NCBI RefSeq assembly: GCF_029263155.1
Contig: NZ_JAJCYB010000062.1
Location: forward strand, 1-48,403
Length of the DNA stretch: 48,403 bases
Reading direction: 5' to 3'
Source: Pseudonocardia sp.
Lineage (GTDB): Bacteria; Actinomycetota; Actinomycetes; Mycobacteriales; Pseudonocardiaceae
The notes under the pieces are model-generated. The model was not told the origin of the DNA, did no database searches, and saw only the letters and a program-made list of their open reading frames with translations. A program made the translations under genes and the position numbers. Position 1 is the first letter of the stretch. Every line of letters begins with the position of its first letter. Positions 10,589-20,743 of this stretch are shown piece after piece.

Positions 10589-12064
10589 TCATCCCCCACG
10601 GCGCCAGCGGGCCAGCCGCCCGGCGGCGTCGACGGCCCGGATGCGGTCCTCGGTGGCGCGCCGGGCGCCCGCCGTGGCGACGACGAGCAGCTGGTCGCGC
10701 TCGCGGAGGCGGGTCTCGCCGTCGGGGGTGAACGCCTCCTCGTCGCGCACCACGAGGCTGACGGTCGCGCCGCGCGGCAGCCGCAGCTCACGCAGGTAGA
10801 CCCCCCGCAGCCTGGACCCCACCGGCACGCGCACCTGGATCAGGTCGGCGCCCAGCTCGTCGAGCGGGGCGGCGTCGACCTCCACGTCCCGGCGGCCCAG
10901 CTGGGTCACCCGCAACAGCCGCGCCGCGAGCGGCAGCGTGGTCCCCTGCAGCAGCGTCAGCACCACGACCAGCACGAACACCACGTCCACCAGCGCCGGC
11001 GCCGACGGCGCTCCCTCGATCAGCGCGATCAGGGCGAGCACGATCGGCACCGCGCCGCGCAGGCCCGACCACGACAGGAACGCCTGCTCCCGCCACGACA
11101 TCCGGAACGGGGTCGCCGCCGCGATCACCGACAGCGGGCGCGCGACGAGCAGCAGCACCGCCCCGGCGATCAGGGCCGGGACGATCGCGTCCACCAGCCG
11201 ACCCGGGGAGGCGTAGAGCCCGAGCAGCACGAACAGGCCGATCTGCGCCAGCCAGCCGGTGCCCTCGGCGAAGGAGCGGACGCCGCCCCGGTGGGGCAGG
11301 TCGGAGTTGCCGAGCACGAGCGCGCACACGTACGTGGCGAGCAGCCCGGAGGCGTGCGCGAGCTGCCCCCCGGAGTACGCGAGGACGCACACCGCGATGG
11401 CGGCCAGCGGGTAGAGACCGGTGGACGGCAGGGCCGCGCGGCGCAGCGCCCACGCCCCGCCCAGACCCAGCAGCGCCCCGATGGCGGCCCCGGCGCCCAG
11501 CTCGTAGACGACCCGCAGCGGTGTCAGCCAGGTGATCGGGTCGCCGGAGGCGAGCAGCACGACGGCGAGCACGACCGGCGCGTCGTTCATGCCCGACTCC
11601 AGCTCGAGCGCGCCGGAGAGCCGCCGCGACACCCCGACCCCCCGCAGCACGCTGAACACGGCGGCCGCGTCGGTCGAGGACAGGACCGCACCCCACAGGA
11701 ACGCGGTGCGCCACTCCATGTCGAGCAGCAGGTGCAGCGCCACCCCCACCACGGAGATGCTGACGAGCACCGCCACCGTCGACAGCGCGAGCCCGATGCC
11801 CAGTGACGGCCGTACGGAGTCCCACCGGGTCGTCAGCCCGCCCTCGACGAGGATCAGCACCAGGGCGGCCAGCCCGATCGACTCGGTCAGCGGTGCGTCG
11901 GAGAACTCGATCCCCAGCACCGACTCGCCGAGCAGCACCCCGATGCCGAGGTAGAGCAGCAGCGAGGGGAGCCCCACCCGGACCGACACGCGCACGGCCA
12001 GCACACCGAGCAGCACGACCGTGGCCACGACGCCGAGCAGAACCTCGAGTTCCCCCAGCTCCAT
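10589..12064 (-). CDS. potassium/proton (CPA1-type) antiporter with TrkA-C domain
   Basis: The protein has 491 aa from this start. Its N-terminal 400 residues form 12 or so membrane helices with Na/H-exchanger motifs, among them GAVLSSTDAAAVFSVLRG and LESGMNDAPVVLA, where the Asn-Asp pair is at the ion site. The C-terminal part (about residues 400-480, DELGADLIQVRVPVGSRLRG) is a TrkA-C regulatory domain, as in NhaP2/CvrA. The ATG at 12064 follows GGAGGT closely; the ATG six codons upstream (12082) is an alternative. It is probably transcribed with lspA, 7 bp downstream. Confidence 0.9.
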   Translation of the reverse strand: MELGELEVLLGVVATVVLLGVLAVRVSVRVGLPSLLLYLGIGVLLGESVLGIEFSDAPLTESIGLAALVLILVEGGLTTRWDSVRPSLGIGLALSTVAVLVSISVVGVALHLLLDMEWRTAFLWGAVLSSTDAAAVFSVLRGVGVSRRLSGALELESGMNDAPVVLAVVLLASGDPITWLTPLRVVYELGAGAAIGALLGLGGAWALRRAALPSTGLYPLAAIAVCVLAYSGGQLAHASGLLATYVCALVLGNSDLPHRGGVRSFAEGTGWLAQIGLFVLLGLYASPGRLVDAIVPALIAGAVLLLVARPLSVIAAATPFRMSWREQAFLSWSGLRGAVPIVLALIALIEGAPSAPALVDVVFVLVVVLTLLQGTTLPLAARLLRVTQLGRRDVEVDAAPLDELGADLIQVRVPVGSRLRGVYLRELRLPRGATVSLVVRDEEAFTPDGETRLRERDQLLVVATAGARRATEDRIRAVDAAGRLARWRRGG

Positions 12065-12172
12065 GCCACCTCCGCAGGTCATGCAGCCTAACCGGACACG
12101 GCGGGGGGCACGCCCACCCCTACCCCCCGGTGTCGGACCGATCGCGCCGCGGGCCGACCACCCCCGGCGGGA

Positions 12173-12940
12173 TCACCGTGCGGTCCAGCTCAGCGTCGCC
12201 GCGTGGCGGGGGCGGGGCGGGAGCTCCGCAAGCGCCGCCGCCACCTCGCCGACCCGCTCGGCCGGCAGGCACAGCCGCCGCGCCACCCACGCCGCGTCCT
12301 GCCTGGGTGCGGTCTCGCGCTCCCACCGGGTGACCTCCGGGGTGATCCCCAGCTCGACGAGCACGGCCACCGCGTCGTCGACGGTCGCCGGCGGCGGGCG
12401 GTCCAGGCCGTGGAAACGCATCCACAGCCCGTCCAGCCAGGCCATCGGGTGCTCGGCGAGCATCTCCACCACGACGCCGCGGTGCGCGGCCTCGGTGAGC
12501 GCGCGCAGGAACGGCGGCAGGTCGACGACGTTGTGCAGCACCAGGTGGCAGACCACGACGTCGGCCGTGCCCGCCGTGGCGGCCACGTCGGGCCAGCGGC
12601 CGCCGACGGTGCGGTGGGCCACGCCGCGCGCCGTGGCGTCGGCGGCGAACACCCCGAGCATGTCGGGCTGCAGATCGGTGGCCGTGATGGACGTGGCCGC
12701 CCCGGCCAGCGCGAGCGACGCGTCACCGCCACCACAGCCGACGTCGAGCACCGTGCCGCCGTCGCCGAGCAGTGCCAGCGCGGCCCGGCGCGACGGGGTG
12801 TCGGCCGGGACCGGCGGGGCGGCGAAGTCCCGGGGGTCGTGCTGCCACGGGGAGCGGGGCGCCCGGGCGAGGATCTCGGCCGGGATGCCGCGCCCGGACT
12901 GGAGCTGCGCCCACCGGGCCGCCGCCGGCCCGCTCACCAC
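12173..12940 (-). CDS. class I SAM-dependent methyltransferase
   Basis: The protein has 255 aa from the chosen GTG. SAM-binding motif I is VLDVGCGGGDASLAL, followed by the acidic ATDLQPDML and a post-motif VVVCHLVLHNVVDLP. The substrate is unknown. The start is uncertain: the frame continues to 12985, but those upstream codons run into a tandem repeat, and two adjacent GTG codons (12940, 12937) precede conserved-looking sequence. It lies 62 bp downstream of ileS on the same strand. Confidence 0.8.
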   Translation of the reverse strand: MVSGPAAARWAQLQSGRGIPAEILARAPRSPWQHDPRDFAAPPVPADTPSRRAALALLGDGGTVLDVGCGGGDASLALAGAATSITATDLQPDMLGVFAADATARGVAHRTVGGRWPDVAATAGTADVVVCHLVLHNVVDLPPFLRALTEAAHRGVVVEMLAEHPMAWLDGLWMRFHGLDRPPPATVDDAVAVLVELGITPEVTRWERETAPRQDAAWVARRLCLPAERVGEVAAALAELPPRPRHAATLSWTAR

Positions 12941-12957
12941 CGGAGCCCGGAAGTCAC

Positions 12958-12998
12958 ACGCACACCCCGACTCGCGCGCACGCACACCCCGACTCGCG
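12958..12998. repeat. 19-bp tandem repeat behind ileS
   Basis: ACGCACACCCCGACTCGCG is found at 12958-12976 and 12980-12998, a 22-bp period. The copies lie just after the ileS stop and before the methyltransferase gene. A truncated inverted piece (CGGGTGTC) follows at 12997-13004, running into the ileS stop. Confidence 0.8.
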
Positions 12999-13002
12999 GG
13001 TG

Positions 13003-16000
13003 TCAGCGGGTGCGGACGACATGGACGCGCAGCTGGGCCGGCGTGTCGTCGGGGGCGGTCACCGCGCCGGTCAGGGTGGGGGCCCCGACCGGCGCGTAGC
13101 CGACCTCCTCCGCCAGCACCTCACCGGCCACGAAGCCCTGGTGGGTGCGGGCGGCCGCCAGCACCGCCTCCGGGCCGTCGAGCGTGAGCGCGATGCGGTC
13201 CGAGACCTCCAGCCCGGCGTCGCGACGGGCCTGCTGCACCACGCGGACGACATCGCGCGCGGTGCCCTCGGCCGCCAGCTCCGGCGTGACCGCGGTGTCC
13301 AGCACCACGAGCCCGGTGGAGCCCGGCAGCGCGGCCGTCGCGGTCTCCTCTCCCGCCCGCCCCGACGCGGCCACCAGGCGTTCGGTGTACTCCCCGTCGA
13401 GCAGCGCGATGCCGCCCGCGGTCACCGTCCCATCGGGGGCCTGCTCCCACTCCCCCGCCTTGACCGCGCGGATGACCTTCTGGGTGTCCCCGCCCAGGCG
13501 CGGCCCGCACGCCCGCGCGTTGACCGCGAGCTCGAAGCGGCCGTGCGCGGCGACGTCGGCGGTCAGCACGACGTCCTTGACGTTCACCTCGTCGCGCAGG
13601 ATGTCGACGAACGGCTCGACCGAGGCCGCGTCGGCCGCGGCCACCGTCAGGCGGGCCAGTGGCAGCCGCACCCGCAGGCCGCGGGCCTTGCGCAACGACA
13701 GCGCCGCGGACGCCACCTGCCGCACCCGGTCCATGGCCGTGACCAGTGCGTCGTCGTGGGGCAGTCCGCCCGCGTCCGGCCAGTCGGTGAGGTGCACCGA
13801 CCGGCCGCCGGTCAGCCCCTGCCACATCCGCTCCATGGTCAGCGGCAGCAGCGGCGCCGCCACCCGCGCCGTCACCTCCAGCACCGTGTGCAGCGTGTCG
13901 ATCGCGTCGGCCTCCCCGGCCCAGAACCGCTCCCGGGACCGGCGCACGTACCAGTTGGTGAGCACCTCGGCGTGGTCGCGCAGCAGCCCGCAGGCACCGG
14001 CGATGTCGTGGACGTCCAGCGCCGCCGTCACCTCGTCCACCAGCGACGCGGTGCGGGCGAGCACGTACCGGTCCAGGACGTGGGTGGAGTCGGTGCGCGC
14101 GACGCCGATGCGTCCGGCCGCCCCGGCGTAGAGCGACAGGAAGTACCAGGTGTTCCACAGCGGCAGGATCGCCTGGCGCACCCCCTCGCGGATGCCCTGC
14201 TCGGTGACCACCAGGTTGCCCCCGCGCAGGATGGGCGAGGCCATGAGGAACCAGCGCATGGCGTCCGAGCCGTCGCGGGAGAAGACCTCGTTGACATCGG
14301 GGTAGTTCTTGCGCGACTTGCTCATCTTCGCGCCGTCGTCGCCCAGCACGATCCCGTGCGCCACGCACGACCGGAACGCGGGCCGGTCGAACAGGGCCGT
14401 GGCCAGCACGTGCAGCGTGTAGAACCAGCCGCGGGTCTGGCCGTTGTACTCGACGATGAAGTCGCCCGGGTAGTGGTTCTCGAACCAGTCGGCGTTCTCC
14501 ATCGGGTAGTGCACCTGCGCGAAGGGCATCGAGCCCGACTCGAACCAGCAGTCGAGGACCTCCGGGACCCGCCGCATGACCGAGCGACCGGTGGGGTCGT
14601 CCGGGTTGGGGCGGGTCAGGTCGTCGACGAACGGGCGGTGCAGGTCGGTGGGTCGCACACCGAAGTCGCGCTCGATCTCGTCGAGGGAGCCGTAGACGTC
14701 GGTGCGGGGGTGGCGCGGGTCGTCGGAGACCCACACGGGGATGGGCGAACCCCAGTACCGGTTGCGGGAGATCGACCAGTCCCGGGCGCCCTCCAGCCAC
14801 TTGCCGAACTGCCCGTCCTTGACGTGCTCGGGCACCCAGGTGATCTCCTGGTTCAGCTCCACCATCCGCTCGCGGAACGCCGTGACCTGCACGAACCACG
14901 AGTCCACGGCCCGCTGGATGAGCGGGCTGCCACAGCGCCAGCAGTGCGGGTACGGGTGGTCGTAGGTCTCGTGACGCAGCAGGACACCGTGCACGAACGG
15001 TGCGGTGCCCTCCTTGAGGTCGCGGATGATCTGGCCGTTCGCGTCGAACACCTGCATCCCGGCGTACGGCGCCACGCGGGCGTCGAACTCGCCCTTGGCG
15101 TCGACGGGCACGACCGCCTCGATCCCGGCGGCGTCGGTGACGACCTTGTCCTCCTCGCCGAACGCGGGCGCGATGTGCACGATGCCCGTGCCGTCCTCGA
15201 CGGTGACGTAGTCGGCGGCGAGGATGCGGTGCGCGTTCGTCCAGCCGGCGAAGAAGTCGAAGGGCGGGACGTAGGACAGGCCGAGCAGCTCGGACCCGGG
15301 AAGGGTGCGCAGCACGGTGGGTTCGTCGCCCAGCTCCCGCGCGTAGGCCCCCAGCCGGGCGGCGGCCAGCACGTACCGCCCGCCACGAACGGCACTCCCG
15401 TCCGCTCCTGGTGCACGAACGTGCCGCTCGTTGCCGGGGGTGGGCTCGACCAGCACGTAGTCGACCCCGGGGTTGACCGCCATCGCCAGGTTGGACGGCA
15501 GGGTCCAGGGGGTGGTGGTCCAGATCAGGGCCCGCGCGCCGTCCAGGTCCGACCCGGGGGCGTTCAGCTCCAGGCCGACGGTGACCGCCGGGTCCTGGCG
15601 GTCGGTGTAGACGTCGTCCATCTTGGTCTCGGTGGCCGACAGCGGCGTCTCGCAGCGCCAGCAGTACCAGAGCACGCGGAAGCCGGAGTAGACCAGGCCC
15701 TTGTCCCACAGGGTCTTGAAGGCCCACATGACCGACTCCATGTAGTCCAGGTCGAGGGTCTTGTAGTCGTGGTCGAAGTCGACCCAGCGGGCCTGGCGGG
15801 TGACGTAGGAGCGCCACTCGTCGGTGTAGCGCAGCACGGAGGTACGGCAGGCGTCGTTGAACGCCGCGACGCCCATCTCCTCGATCTCGGACTTGTGCTT
15901 GATGCCGAGCTGGTGCTCGGCCTCGACCTCGGCGGGCAGGCCGTGGGTGTCCCAGCCGAAGCGGCGCTCGACCCGGCGGCCACGCATCGTCTGGTAGCGC

Positions 16001-16224
16001 GGGACGACGTCCTTGACGTAGCCGGTGAGCAGGTGCCCGTAGTGCGGGAGACCGTTGGCGAAGGGCGGGCCGTCGTAGAAGACGTACTCGTTGGCGCCGT
16101 CGGCGCCGGCGTCGCGGGCGTCCACCGAGGCGGCGAAGGTGCCGTCGGCGGCCCAGAAGTCGAGGACGCCGCGTTCCAGCTCGGGGAACGACGGGTGCGC
16201 GGGGACGGCGGGATAGCCGGTCAT
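13003..16224 (-). CDS. ileS: isoleucyl-tRNA synthetase
   Basis: The protein has 1073 aa and charges tRNA-Ile in the cytoplasm. The class I signatures are the HIGH-type GLPHYGH in the N-terminal 60 residues and KMSKS near residue 630. The CP1 editing region with [11 protein letters not shown] lies between them, and the C-terminal anticodon-binding part contains the ANRV-like stretch [11 protein letters not shown]. The length and the YGH variant match the eukaryote-like second IleRS type common in actinobacteria. The ATG at 16224 has AGGGAG 9 nt upstream and follows a T-box leader, so expression should respond to uncharged tRNA-Ile. The next gene upstream in transcription order is the membrane protein at 16503-17807. 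Confidence 0.97.
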   Translation of the reverse strand: MTGYPAVPAHPSFPELERGVLDFWAADGTFAASVDARDAGADGANEYVFYDGPPFANGLPHYGHLLTGYVKDVVPRYQTMRGRRVERRFGWDTHGLPAEVEAEHQLGIKHKSEIEEMGVAAFNDACRTSVLRYTDEWRSYVTRQARWVDFDHDYKTLDLDYMESVMWAFKTLWDKGLVYSGFRVLWYCWRCETPLSATETKMDDVYTDRQDPAVTVGLELNAPGSDLDGARALIWTTTPWTLPSNLAMAVNPGVDYVLVEPTPGNERHVRAPGADGSAVRGGRYVLAAARLGAYARELGDEPTVLRTLPGSELLGLSYVPPFDFFAGWTNAHRILAADYVTVEDGTGIVHIAPAFGEEDKVVTDAAGIEAVVPVDAKGEFDARVAPYAGMQVFDANGQIIRDLKEGTAPFVHGVLLRHETYDHPYPHCWRCGSPLIQRAVDSWFVQVTAFRERMVELNQEITWVPEHVKDGQFGKWLEGARDWSISRNRYWGSPIPVWVSDDPRHPRTDVYGSLDEIERDFGVRPTDLHRPFVDDLTRPNPDDPTGRSVMRRVPEVLDCWFESGSMPFAQVHYPMENADWFENHYPGDFIVEYNGQTRGWFYTLHVLATALFDRPAFRSCVAHGIVLGDDGAKMSKSRKNYPDVNEVFSRDGSDAMRWFLMASPILRGGNLVVTEQGIREGVRQAILPLWNTWYFLSLYAGAAGRIGVARTDSTHVLDRYVLARTASLVDEVTAALDVHDIAGACGLLRDHAEVLTNWYVRRSRERFWAGEADAIDTLHTVLEVTARVAAPLLPLTMERMWQGLTGGRSVHLTDWPDAGGLPHDDALVTAMDRVRQVASAALSLRKARGLRVRLPLARLTVAAADAASVEPFVDILRDEVNVKDVVLTADVAAHGRFELAVNARACGPRLGGDTQKVIRAVKAGEWEQAPDGTVTAGGIALLDGEYTERLVAASGRAGEETATAALPGSTGLVVLDTAVTPELAAEGTARDVVRVVQQARRDAGLEVSDRIALTLDGPEAVLAAARTHQGFVAGEVLAEEVGYAPVGAPTLTGAVTAPDDTPAQLRVHVVRTR

Positions 16225-16446
16225 CGGTGGTGCTCCCTGAGGTGTGGTTGCCGTGCGGCTCGGGTGCTCGTGCCTGCACGGGGACGACGCCTGCGCGCCG
16301 CGGTACCACCCCGCTTGCCGCGCGCACCGGGCGCGCGACCTCTCGACGTGTGGCTGTGACGGGCCGCACCCGTCCGGTTCTACTCCGCGGGCCGGGGCCC
16401 GCGTTTCTTCCGGAGGCTCCCCGGTGATGGCCGGATCGGTGCCTGT
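16225..16446 (-). promoter_or_regulatory. T-box riboswitch of ileS (translational type)
   Basis: The ileS leader contains the T-box core GGGGTGGTACCGCGG at 16312-16298, which pairs with the free CCA end of uncharged tRNA. Upstream is a short Stem I region with two ATC triplets, at 16436-16434 and 16428-16426, either of which could be the isoleucine specifier; the second sits in CCATCACCGGGG. AGTAGAA follows at about 16385-16379. There is no terminator hairpin with a U-tract, and the Shine-Dalgarno AGGGAG lies 3' of the T-box. This fits the actinobacterial ileS class, which controls translation by hiding the ribosome site. Confidence 0.93.
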
Positions 16447-16452
16447 GGAACC

Positions 16453-16458
16453 AGGGTA
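16453..16458 (-). promoter_or_regulatory. candidate -10 element of the ileS T-box transcript
   Basis: TACCCT on the minus strand lies just upstream of the T-box leader. Initiation about 7 nt downstream would give a leader of roughly 220 nt, the size expected for this T-box class. No clear -35 is visible. Confidence 0.45.
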
Positions 16459-16502
16459 GCGCCGGGGCGCCACCCGGTATTCCCCGGCCCGCCCGGGTGC
16501 GG

Positions 16503-17807
16503 CTACCGGGCGGTGGCCCGGTGCCGGCTCGCGAGTGCGCGGTCGGGGCCGCACCACCCGCACGGGGTGAAGCCGAGCTCGACGGCCTCGCGGACCGGCA
16601 GCGGGATCAGGGCCGACGCGGCGAGCGCGCGGCAGCCGGTGACGTGGTAGCGGGGCTGCTCGTCGATGACGAGCACCTCGTCCTCCAGGCCGGCGACGAG
16701 GGCCGCGGCCTCGGGATCGGACCGCTCCTGCGGGGCCTCGCCGTCGAACTCGGCCGCCGAGACCTGCGCGGGCGGCTCGGCCTCGGCTTCGGCTGGGGGC
16801 GCCGCGGGCGGTGTCTCCCCGGCGGGCCGCTCCGCACCGCCCGCCTGCGACGCGCCGTTGGTGGCCGGCCCGGAGACGAACAGGGATCCGGGCGGCTCCG
16901 CGGGCGGGGTCGCCGGTGCCCCGGGTACCTCCCGCGGAGGAGGCGACACCGCCGTGGTGGCGTCGACGTCACCCCCGCCCGTGGGCGCCGCGGACCGGGC
17001 GGGGTCGGCGGGGTGCTCGGCGGATCCTGCGGCGGCACTCGCCCCGGCCGTGCCCGCGAGGGCGGTCGTGGCGGCGGACGCACCGTCCGGCCCGGCCGCG
17101 GGGTCGCCGGTGGTCTCGCTCGCCGACGGGGCCGCCGGGTCGGAGGCCGCCGGACCGGAGGCGGCCGGGGCGGCCGGTTCCTCGGTGTCCGGGGAGCCGG
17201 CGGACGCGTCGCGTGCGGGATCGGTCCCGGACGGCTCCGGCTCGGGCTCCGAACCCGCCGCGGGGACGAGGACCGTGGGTTGCTCACCGGCGGTCGGGCC
17301 GCCCGGAGCATCGGCGTCGGCGGTCGACGTGGTGACGCTCGGTGACGAAGATTCCCTCGATGGGGGCTGACCCGGGGTAGCGCCGGACGGTCCGGCCGGA
17401 GAGCCGGGCGGTTGTACGGCGGGCATCATGACCGTCTGCTGGGCGTCGGCGTCGGGGTCGAACCGGGGCTCGACGCCCGCGTTGCGGGGCGCGGGCGGGC
17501 GGACCACCGGGATCACCTCGGTGACCGGATCGACCTCGGAGCGACCGTCCGCGGCACCCCCGGTCCGCTGGCCCGGGCCGGAGACCGCCACCGGCCGCTC
17601 CCCCGCGGAGTCGGCCGGCTGGTCACCGCCCGCCTCGTCCCCGGCGCGGACCACCGAGCGGCGCTGCAGCGTGTCGAACAGCAACACCCCCGCCGCTGCG
17701 ACGCTCACGGCGACCGACACCCACGCCCACAGGACGCTGGACGACAGGAAGCCGACGAGCAGCAGGCCGAACGCGATCAGGACGAGGATCAGAACCAGCA
17801 GCAGCAC
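16503..17807 (-). CDS. membrane protein with long disordered linker and C-terminal Cys/His motif
   Basis: The protein has 434 aa and is not a named family to me. Residues 1-45 form two hydrophobic helices ([20 protein letters not shown], then [17 protein letters not shown]). Residues 55-365 are low complexity, rich in Pro, Ala, Glu, Ser and Thr. The last 60 residues are ordered and hold [10 protein letters not shown] followed by [16 protein letters not shown]. The spacing H-x3-C ... P-C-x2-C resembles the small Ada-like metal-binding module found at the ends of many bacterial proteins. The GTG at 17807 has GGAG 6-7 nt upstream. It lies between divIVA and ileS, where actinobacteria often carry such a gene. 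Confidence 0.8.
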   Translation of the reverse strand: MLLLVLILVLIAFGLLLVGFLSSSVLWAWVSVAVSVAAAGVLLFDTLQRRSVVRAGDEAGGDQPADSAGERPVAVSGPGQRTGGAADGRSEVDPVTEVIPVVRPPAPRNAGVEPRFDPDADAQQTVMMPAVQPPGSPAGPSGATPGQPPSRESSSPSVTTSTADADAPGGPTAGEQPTVLVPAAGSEPEPEPSGTDPARDASAGSPDTEEPAAPAASGPAASDPAAPSASETTGDPAAGPDGASAATTALAGTAGASAAAGSAEHPADPARSAAPTGGGDVDATTAVSPPPREVPGAPATPPAEPPGSLFVSGPATNGASQAGGAERPAGETPPAAPPAEAEAEPPAQVSAAEFDGEAPQERSDPEAAALVAGLEDEVLVIDEQPRYHVTGCRALAASALIPLPVREAVELGFTPCGWCGPDRALASRHRATAR

Positions 17808-17822
17808 TCTTCACTCCGGGTG

Positions 17823-17854
17823 CGGCGGCGCGGCACTCCTGCGCCGCGCCGCCG
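17823..17854 (-). terminator. strong hairpin after divIVA
   Basis: CGGCGGCGCGGC and GCCGCGCCGCCG form a perfect 12-bp stem with an 8-nt loop, 23 bp after the divIVA stop codon and 15 bp before the GTG of the next gene. It may end or attenuate transcription between them. There is no U-tract. Confidence 0.6.
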
Positions 17855-17877
17855 GGGTAGGAACGGGTGTCTTCTTC

Positions 17878-18762
17878 TCAGCTACCCGCGTCGGCGCGCT
17901 GACCGTATCCGGTGGCGGCGTAGCCGCCGTCCCGTGCCGCACGACCGTCGGTCGGGGCGGCGGAACCGCGCCCTTCCAGGTCTCTGAGCTGGGACTCCAG
18001 GTAGGTCTTGAGCCGGGTGCGGTACTCACGCTCGAAGGTCCGGAGCTCGTCGATCTTCTTCTCGAGGACCGTCTTCTCGCGCGTGATGCTGCCGATGATC
18101 TCGTTCTGCTTGCGCTCGGCGTCGCCGACCAGGGTCGCGGCCTTGTCGCGCGACTGCCGCTCCAGGGTCTCCGCCCTGGTCCGGGCGTCGTTGAGCATCG
18201 TCTCGGCCCGCGCGCGGGCGTCGTTGACGAGGCCGTCGGACTTGGTGCGGGCCTCGGAGAGCAGCTGCTCGGACTTGGTCCGGGCCTCGCCGAGCATCGT
18301 GTCGGCCTCGGTCTTGGCCTCGGCGGTGAGCCGTTCGGCCATCTCCTGGGCCATGCTCAGCACCTTGGCGACCTGGACGTGGTGGTCACCGCCCTGCTCG
18401 CCCTGCTCGGCCAGCTGCGGAGGCGGCGCCTGCATCCCCATCGACCTCTGGGGTTCCATCGGCGGTCGCATCTGCTGCGGCTCGACCTGACGCTGGATCT
18501 GCTGCGTCGGCGGCGACACGGGGGACGCCATCGCCGCAGGTGGACGCGAACGCGCGTCCTCCAGGTCAGCCTGGGCATTGCCGAGGCGTTGGTCGAGCTC
18601 CGAGACCTGCTCGCGCAGGTCCTCGTTCTCCTCGATCAGTCGAGCCAGTTCGGCCTCGACGAGATCGAGGAACGCGTCGACCTCGTCCTCGTTGTACCCC
18701 CGTTTCCCGATCGGGGGTTTGCTGAACGCGACGTTGTGAACGTCGGCGGGAGTCAGCGGCAT
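17878..18762 (-). CDS. divIVA: DivIVA/Wag31 polar scaffold protein
   Basis: The protein has 294 aa. The N-terminal lipid-binding domain starts [20 protein letters not shown] and continues [19 protein letters not shown] Pro/Gln-rich linker (about residues 70-125) follows, then a long coiled coil built of ~11-residue repeats of the type EARTKSxxLLxxARxxAE (about 135-250). DivIVA marks curved membrane at poles and septa and directs apical wall growth in actinobacteria. GAGGTGA precedes the ATG at a suitable distance. It is followed by a hairpin and preceded by yggT and sepF, the usual order. Confidence 0.96.
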   Translation of the reverse strand: MPLTPADVHNVAFSKPPIGKRGYNEDEVDAFLDLVEAELARLIEENEDLREQVSELDQRLGNAQADLEDARSRPPAAMASPVSPPTQQIQRQVEPQQMRPPMEPQRSMGMQAPPPQLAEQGEQGGDHHVQVAKVLSMAQEMAERLTAEAKTEADTMLGEARTKSEQLLSEARTKSDGLVNDARARAETMLNDARTRAETLERQSRDKAATLVGDAERKQNEIIGSITREKTVLEKKIDELRTFEREYRTRLKTYLESQLRDLEGRGSAAPTDGRAARDGGYAATGYGQRADAGS

Positions 18763-18818
18763 CGGATCACCTCATGCAGTCCTCGGCGGCGAAACCGGGT
18801 GACTGGGGCTCACTCCGG

Positions 18819-19103
18819 CTACGGCTGGGCAACGCTCATCAGTATGAACACGACCAGCAGCAGAACCATAATCGACAGGTCCAGCCCCACGCCGCCGATC
18901 CGGACGACCGGGATCACTCTCCGCAACAACTTCACGGGCGGATCGGTGGCGGTGAAGATGAGCTCCAGTGCGACGGCACTGGGCCCGGCGGGCACCCACT
19001 GGCGCGCGAAGCTGCGCACCAGCTCGGCCACGATCCGGGCGATGAGCAGCAACCAGAAGAAGAACAGCACGTAGTACACGACGAACTGGATGACGAGGGG
19101 CAC
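18819..19103 (-). CDS. YggT-family membrane protein
   Basis: The protein has 94 aa with two transmembrane segments (VVYYVLFFFWLLLIARIVAELV and LSIMVLLLVVFILMSV) flanking a loop that contains the conserved TDPPVKLLRRVIP. YggT/YlmG proteins are linked with division and membrane processes; no reaction is known. The GTG at 19103 is preceded by TAGCAT 8 nt upstream and has no Shine-Dalgarno, suggesting a near-leaderless transcript of its own although it sits 37 bp behind sepF. Confidence 0.88.
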   Translation of the reverse strand: MPLVIQFVVYYVLFFFWLLLIARIVAELVRSFARQWVPAGPSAVALELIFTATDPPVKLLRRVIPVVRIGGVGLDLSIMVLLLVVFILMSVAQP

Positions 19104-19111
19104 GGTGCCGA

Positions 19112-19117
19112 ATGCTA
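19112..19117 (-). promoter_or_regulatory. candidate -10 element of yggT
   Basis: TAGCAT on the minus strand ends 8 nt before the yggT GTG, consistent with a leaderless or nearly leaderless transcript starting within the sepF-yggT gap. Confidence 0.4.
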
Positions 19118-19140
19118 GCCGGGTGCCGGGGCCGGTGAGG

Positions 19141-19869
19141 TCAGCCGTCGGAGCGGTGGATGCCGCGCTCCGCGAGCATCCGCGCGTCGTCGGCGGAGAC
19201 CTCGACATCGGCGGGCGTGAGGAGGAACACCCGGTTGGTGACCTTGTCGATGGAGCCCCGCAGCGCGAACGCCAGCCCGGCCGCGAAGTCGACGAGCCGC
19301 TTGGCGTCGGCGGCGTCCAGCTCGGTCAGATTCATGATCACCGGCTGGCCGTCCCGGTAGTGCTCGCCGATGCTCCGGGCCTCCTTGTAGCTGCGCGGCT
19401 GCAGCGTGGTGATGCGCGAGAGCGCCGACGCCCCGCGGTCCCGCTGCTCGGGAAGCGCAGGTAGCGGCGCCGGCGGGACGGGCAGAGCGGTCGGCAGCCG
19501 GGTCGGCTCGCGCAGCACGGACTCGTGGTCGACGGCCAGCGCCCCCCGCGTCGACGGGCCGAACCCGCCCGGTCCCGGGCCGCCGCCGGGACCGGTGGAG
19601 CCGCCCCCGAGACCCCGCGGCGGGTCGGCCGGTCCGGGCCGTCCCCCCCGGCGCTCCCGCACCGCGTAGGCGGGCTCGGGGCGCTCGTCGTCGGCGTGGT
19701 CGAGGTGGTCGCGGCGGTCGTCCCAGTGCCCGTCGTCCCAGCGGTCCTCGGCGCGGTCGCGGCCGCGGCGCGGGACGGCGTAGCGCTCGACGGGCTCGTC
19801 GGCGTACTCGGCCATCTCCTCGGCCGGCACCATGCCGAAGTACGCCTTGAGCCGGTACATCGCGCTCAT
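19141..19869 (-). CDS. sepF: SepF, membrane anchor of the FtsZ ring
   Basis: The protein has 242 aa. The N-terminal amphipathic anchor reads [19 protein letters not shown]. Residues 20-150 are a charged, then Gly/Pro-rich linker. The C-terminal SepF domain (about 155-240) contains [19 protein letters not shown] and [16 protein letters not shown]. SepF replaces FtsA in actinobacteria by tethering FtsZ to the membrane. The ATG at 19869 has GGGAGA 6 nt upstream. A short open frame that starts at 19946 stops within this start codon. Confidence 0.95.
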   Translation of the reverse strand: MSAMYRLKAYFGMVPAEEMAEYADEPVERYAVPRRGRDRAEDRWDDGHWDDRRDHLDHADDERPEPAYAVRERRGGRPGPADPPRGLGGGSTGPGGGPGPGGFGPSTRGALAVDHESVLREPTRLPTALPVPPAPLPALPEQRDRGASALSRITTLQPRSYKEARSIGEHYRDGQPVIMNLTELDAADAKRLVDFAAGLAFALRGSIDKVTNRVFLLTPADVEVSADDARMLAERGIHRSDG

Positions 19870-19946
19870 CTGCGCTCTCCCGCCGTGCCCGCTCGGCTCT
19901 GCCCGCACGCGCTGTGTCGACCGCTCGCTCGCTGACGCTCGCTCAC
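19866..19946 (-). CDS. possible 26-codon leader ORF overlapping the sepF start
   Basis: A GTG at 19946 with GGGAG 7 nt upstream opens a 26-codon frame (VSERQRASG at its start) that stops in TGA at 19868-19866, giving an ATGA overlap with sepF. The sequence is rich in GAGCG repeats, so it may be a translational-coupling element and not a functional peptide. sepF also has its own Shine-Dalgarno, so coupling is not required. Confidence 0.3.
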   Translation of the reverse strand: MSERQRASGRHSACGQSRAGTAGERR

Positions 19947-20008
19947 CGGCACGCTCCCATCGATAGCCGTTCACCCCGTGCCGTCGACCGCTTGCGGCCG
20001 TTCGACGA

Positions 20009-20743
20009 TCACGGCGAGGCTATCCGCCGTTCCCCCACAAGGGCTGTTCCGACACGCACCACGTTCGAACCGTGACGGATGGCCACCTCAAGGTCACCGC
20101 TCATCCCCGCGGACAGGGTCCTGGCCTGCGGGAACGCGGAGCGGAGTCGGTCGGCTGCCGCGGCGACGGCGGCGAACGCGGCGTCGGGGTCCGCGTCGAG
20201 CGGCGCCACGGCCATGAGGCCGTCGAGGTGCAGCCCGGCGCAGTCGACCACGTGTTCGGCGAGCGGCCCCAACCCCTCGGAGGGCACCCCACCGCGTCGC
20301 GGGTCGCCGTCGACGCTGAACTGGAGCAGCACGGACAGCGGACCCGCGCGGTCACCGGCATCCTGAGCACGCCGGACGGCGTCGTCGAGGGCGTCGGCGA
20401 GCCGGATCGAGTCGACGGATTCCACCCGTTCGGCCCAACGCACGACCGCGCGGGCCTTGTTCCGCTGGAGCCCGCCGACGAGGTGCCAGCGCCCGCCGGA
20501 GCGCAGCGCGGCCACCTCCTCGACCTTGGCGGCCGCCTCCTGCGCCCGGTTCTCACCGAAATCGGTGATCCCGAGGTCGAGCAGCCGGGCGACGTCGGCG
20601 GCGGGCACGGTCTTCGTGACCGCCAGCAGCGCCACCTCGGCGGGATCACGCCCTGCCGCCGAGCAGGCGTCCCCGATCCGGGTACGGACCGCGGCGAGGC
20701 GCCGGGCCAGCTCCCGGGACCGCTCGTCGGGCTCGCCGCTCAC
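20009..20743 (-). CDS. YggS/PLPBP-family pyridoxal phosphate-binding protein
   Basis: The protein has 244 aa and a single TIM-barrel-like domain as in alanine racemase. [13 protein letters not shown] carries the PLP lysine, followed by [13 protein letters not shown] and [12 protein letters not shown]. The C-terminal [27 protein letters not shown] binds the phosphate. The family controls PLP homeostasis and has no known catalytic activity. The GTG at 20743 overlaps the pgeF stop by 4 bases. It is a standard member of the ftsZ-pgeF-yggS-sepF string. Confidence 0.93.
   Translation of the reverse strand: MSGEPDERSRELARRLAAVRTRIGDACSAAGRDPAEVALLAVTKTVPAADVARLLDLGITDFGENRAQEAAAKVEEVAALRSGGRWHLVGGLQRNKARAVVRWAERVESVDSIRLADALDDAVRRAQDAGDRAGPLSVLLQFSVDGDPRRGGVPSEGLGPLAEHVVDCAGLHLDGLMAVAPLDADPDAAFAAVAAAADRLRSAFPQARTLSAGMSGDLEVAIRHGSNVVRVGTALVGERRIASP

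Noticed and set aside
12772..16359. A 1195-codon open frame on the plus strand
   Set aside because: It is entirely antisense to ileS, whose motifs are complete. The translation has only low-complexity GC-rich sequence. Long antisense frames are normal at this GC content.
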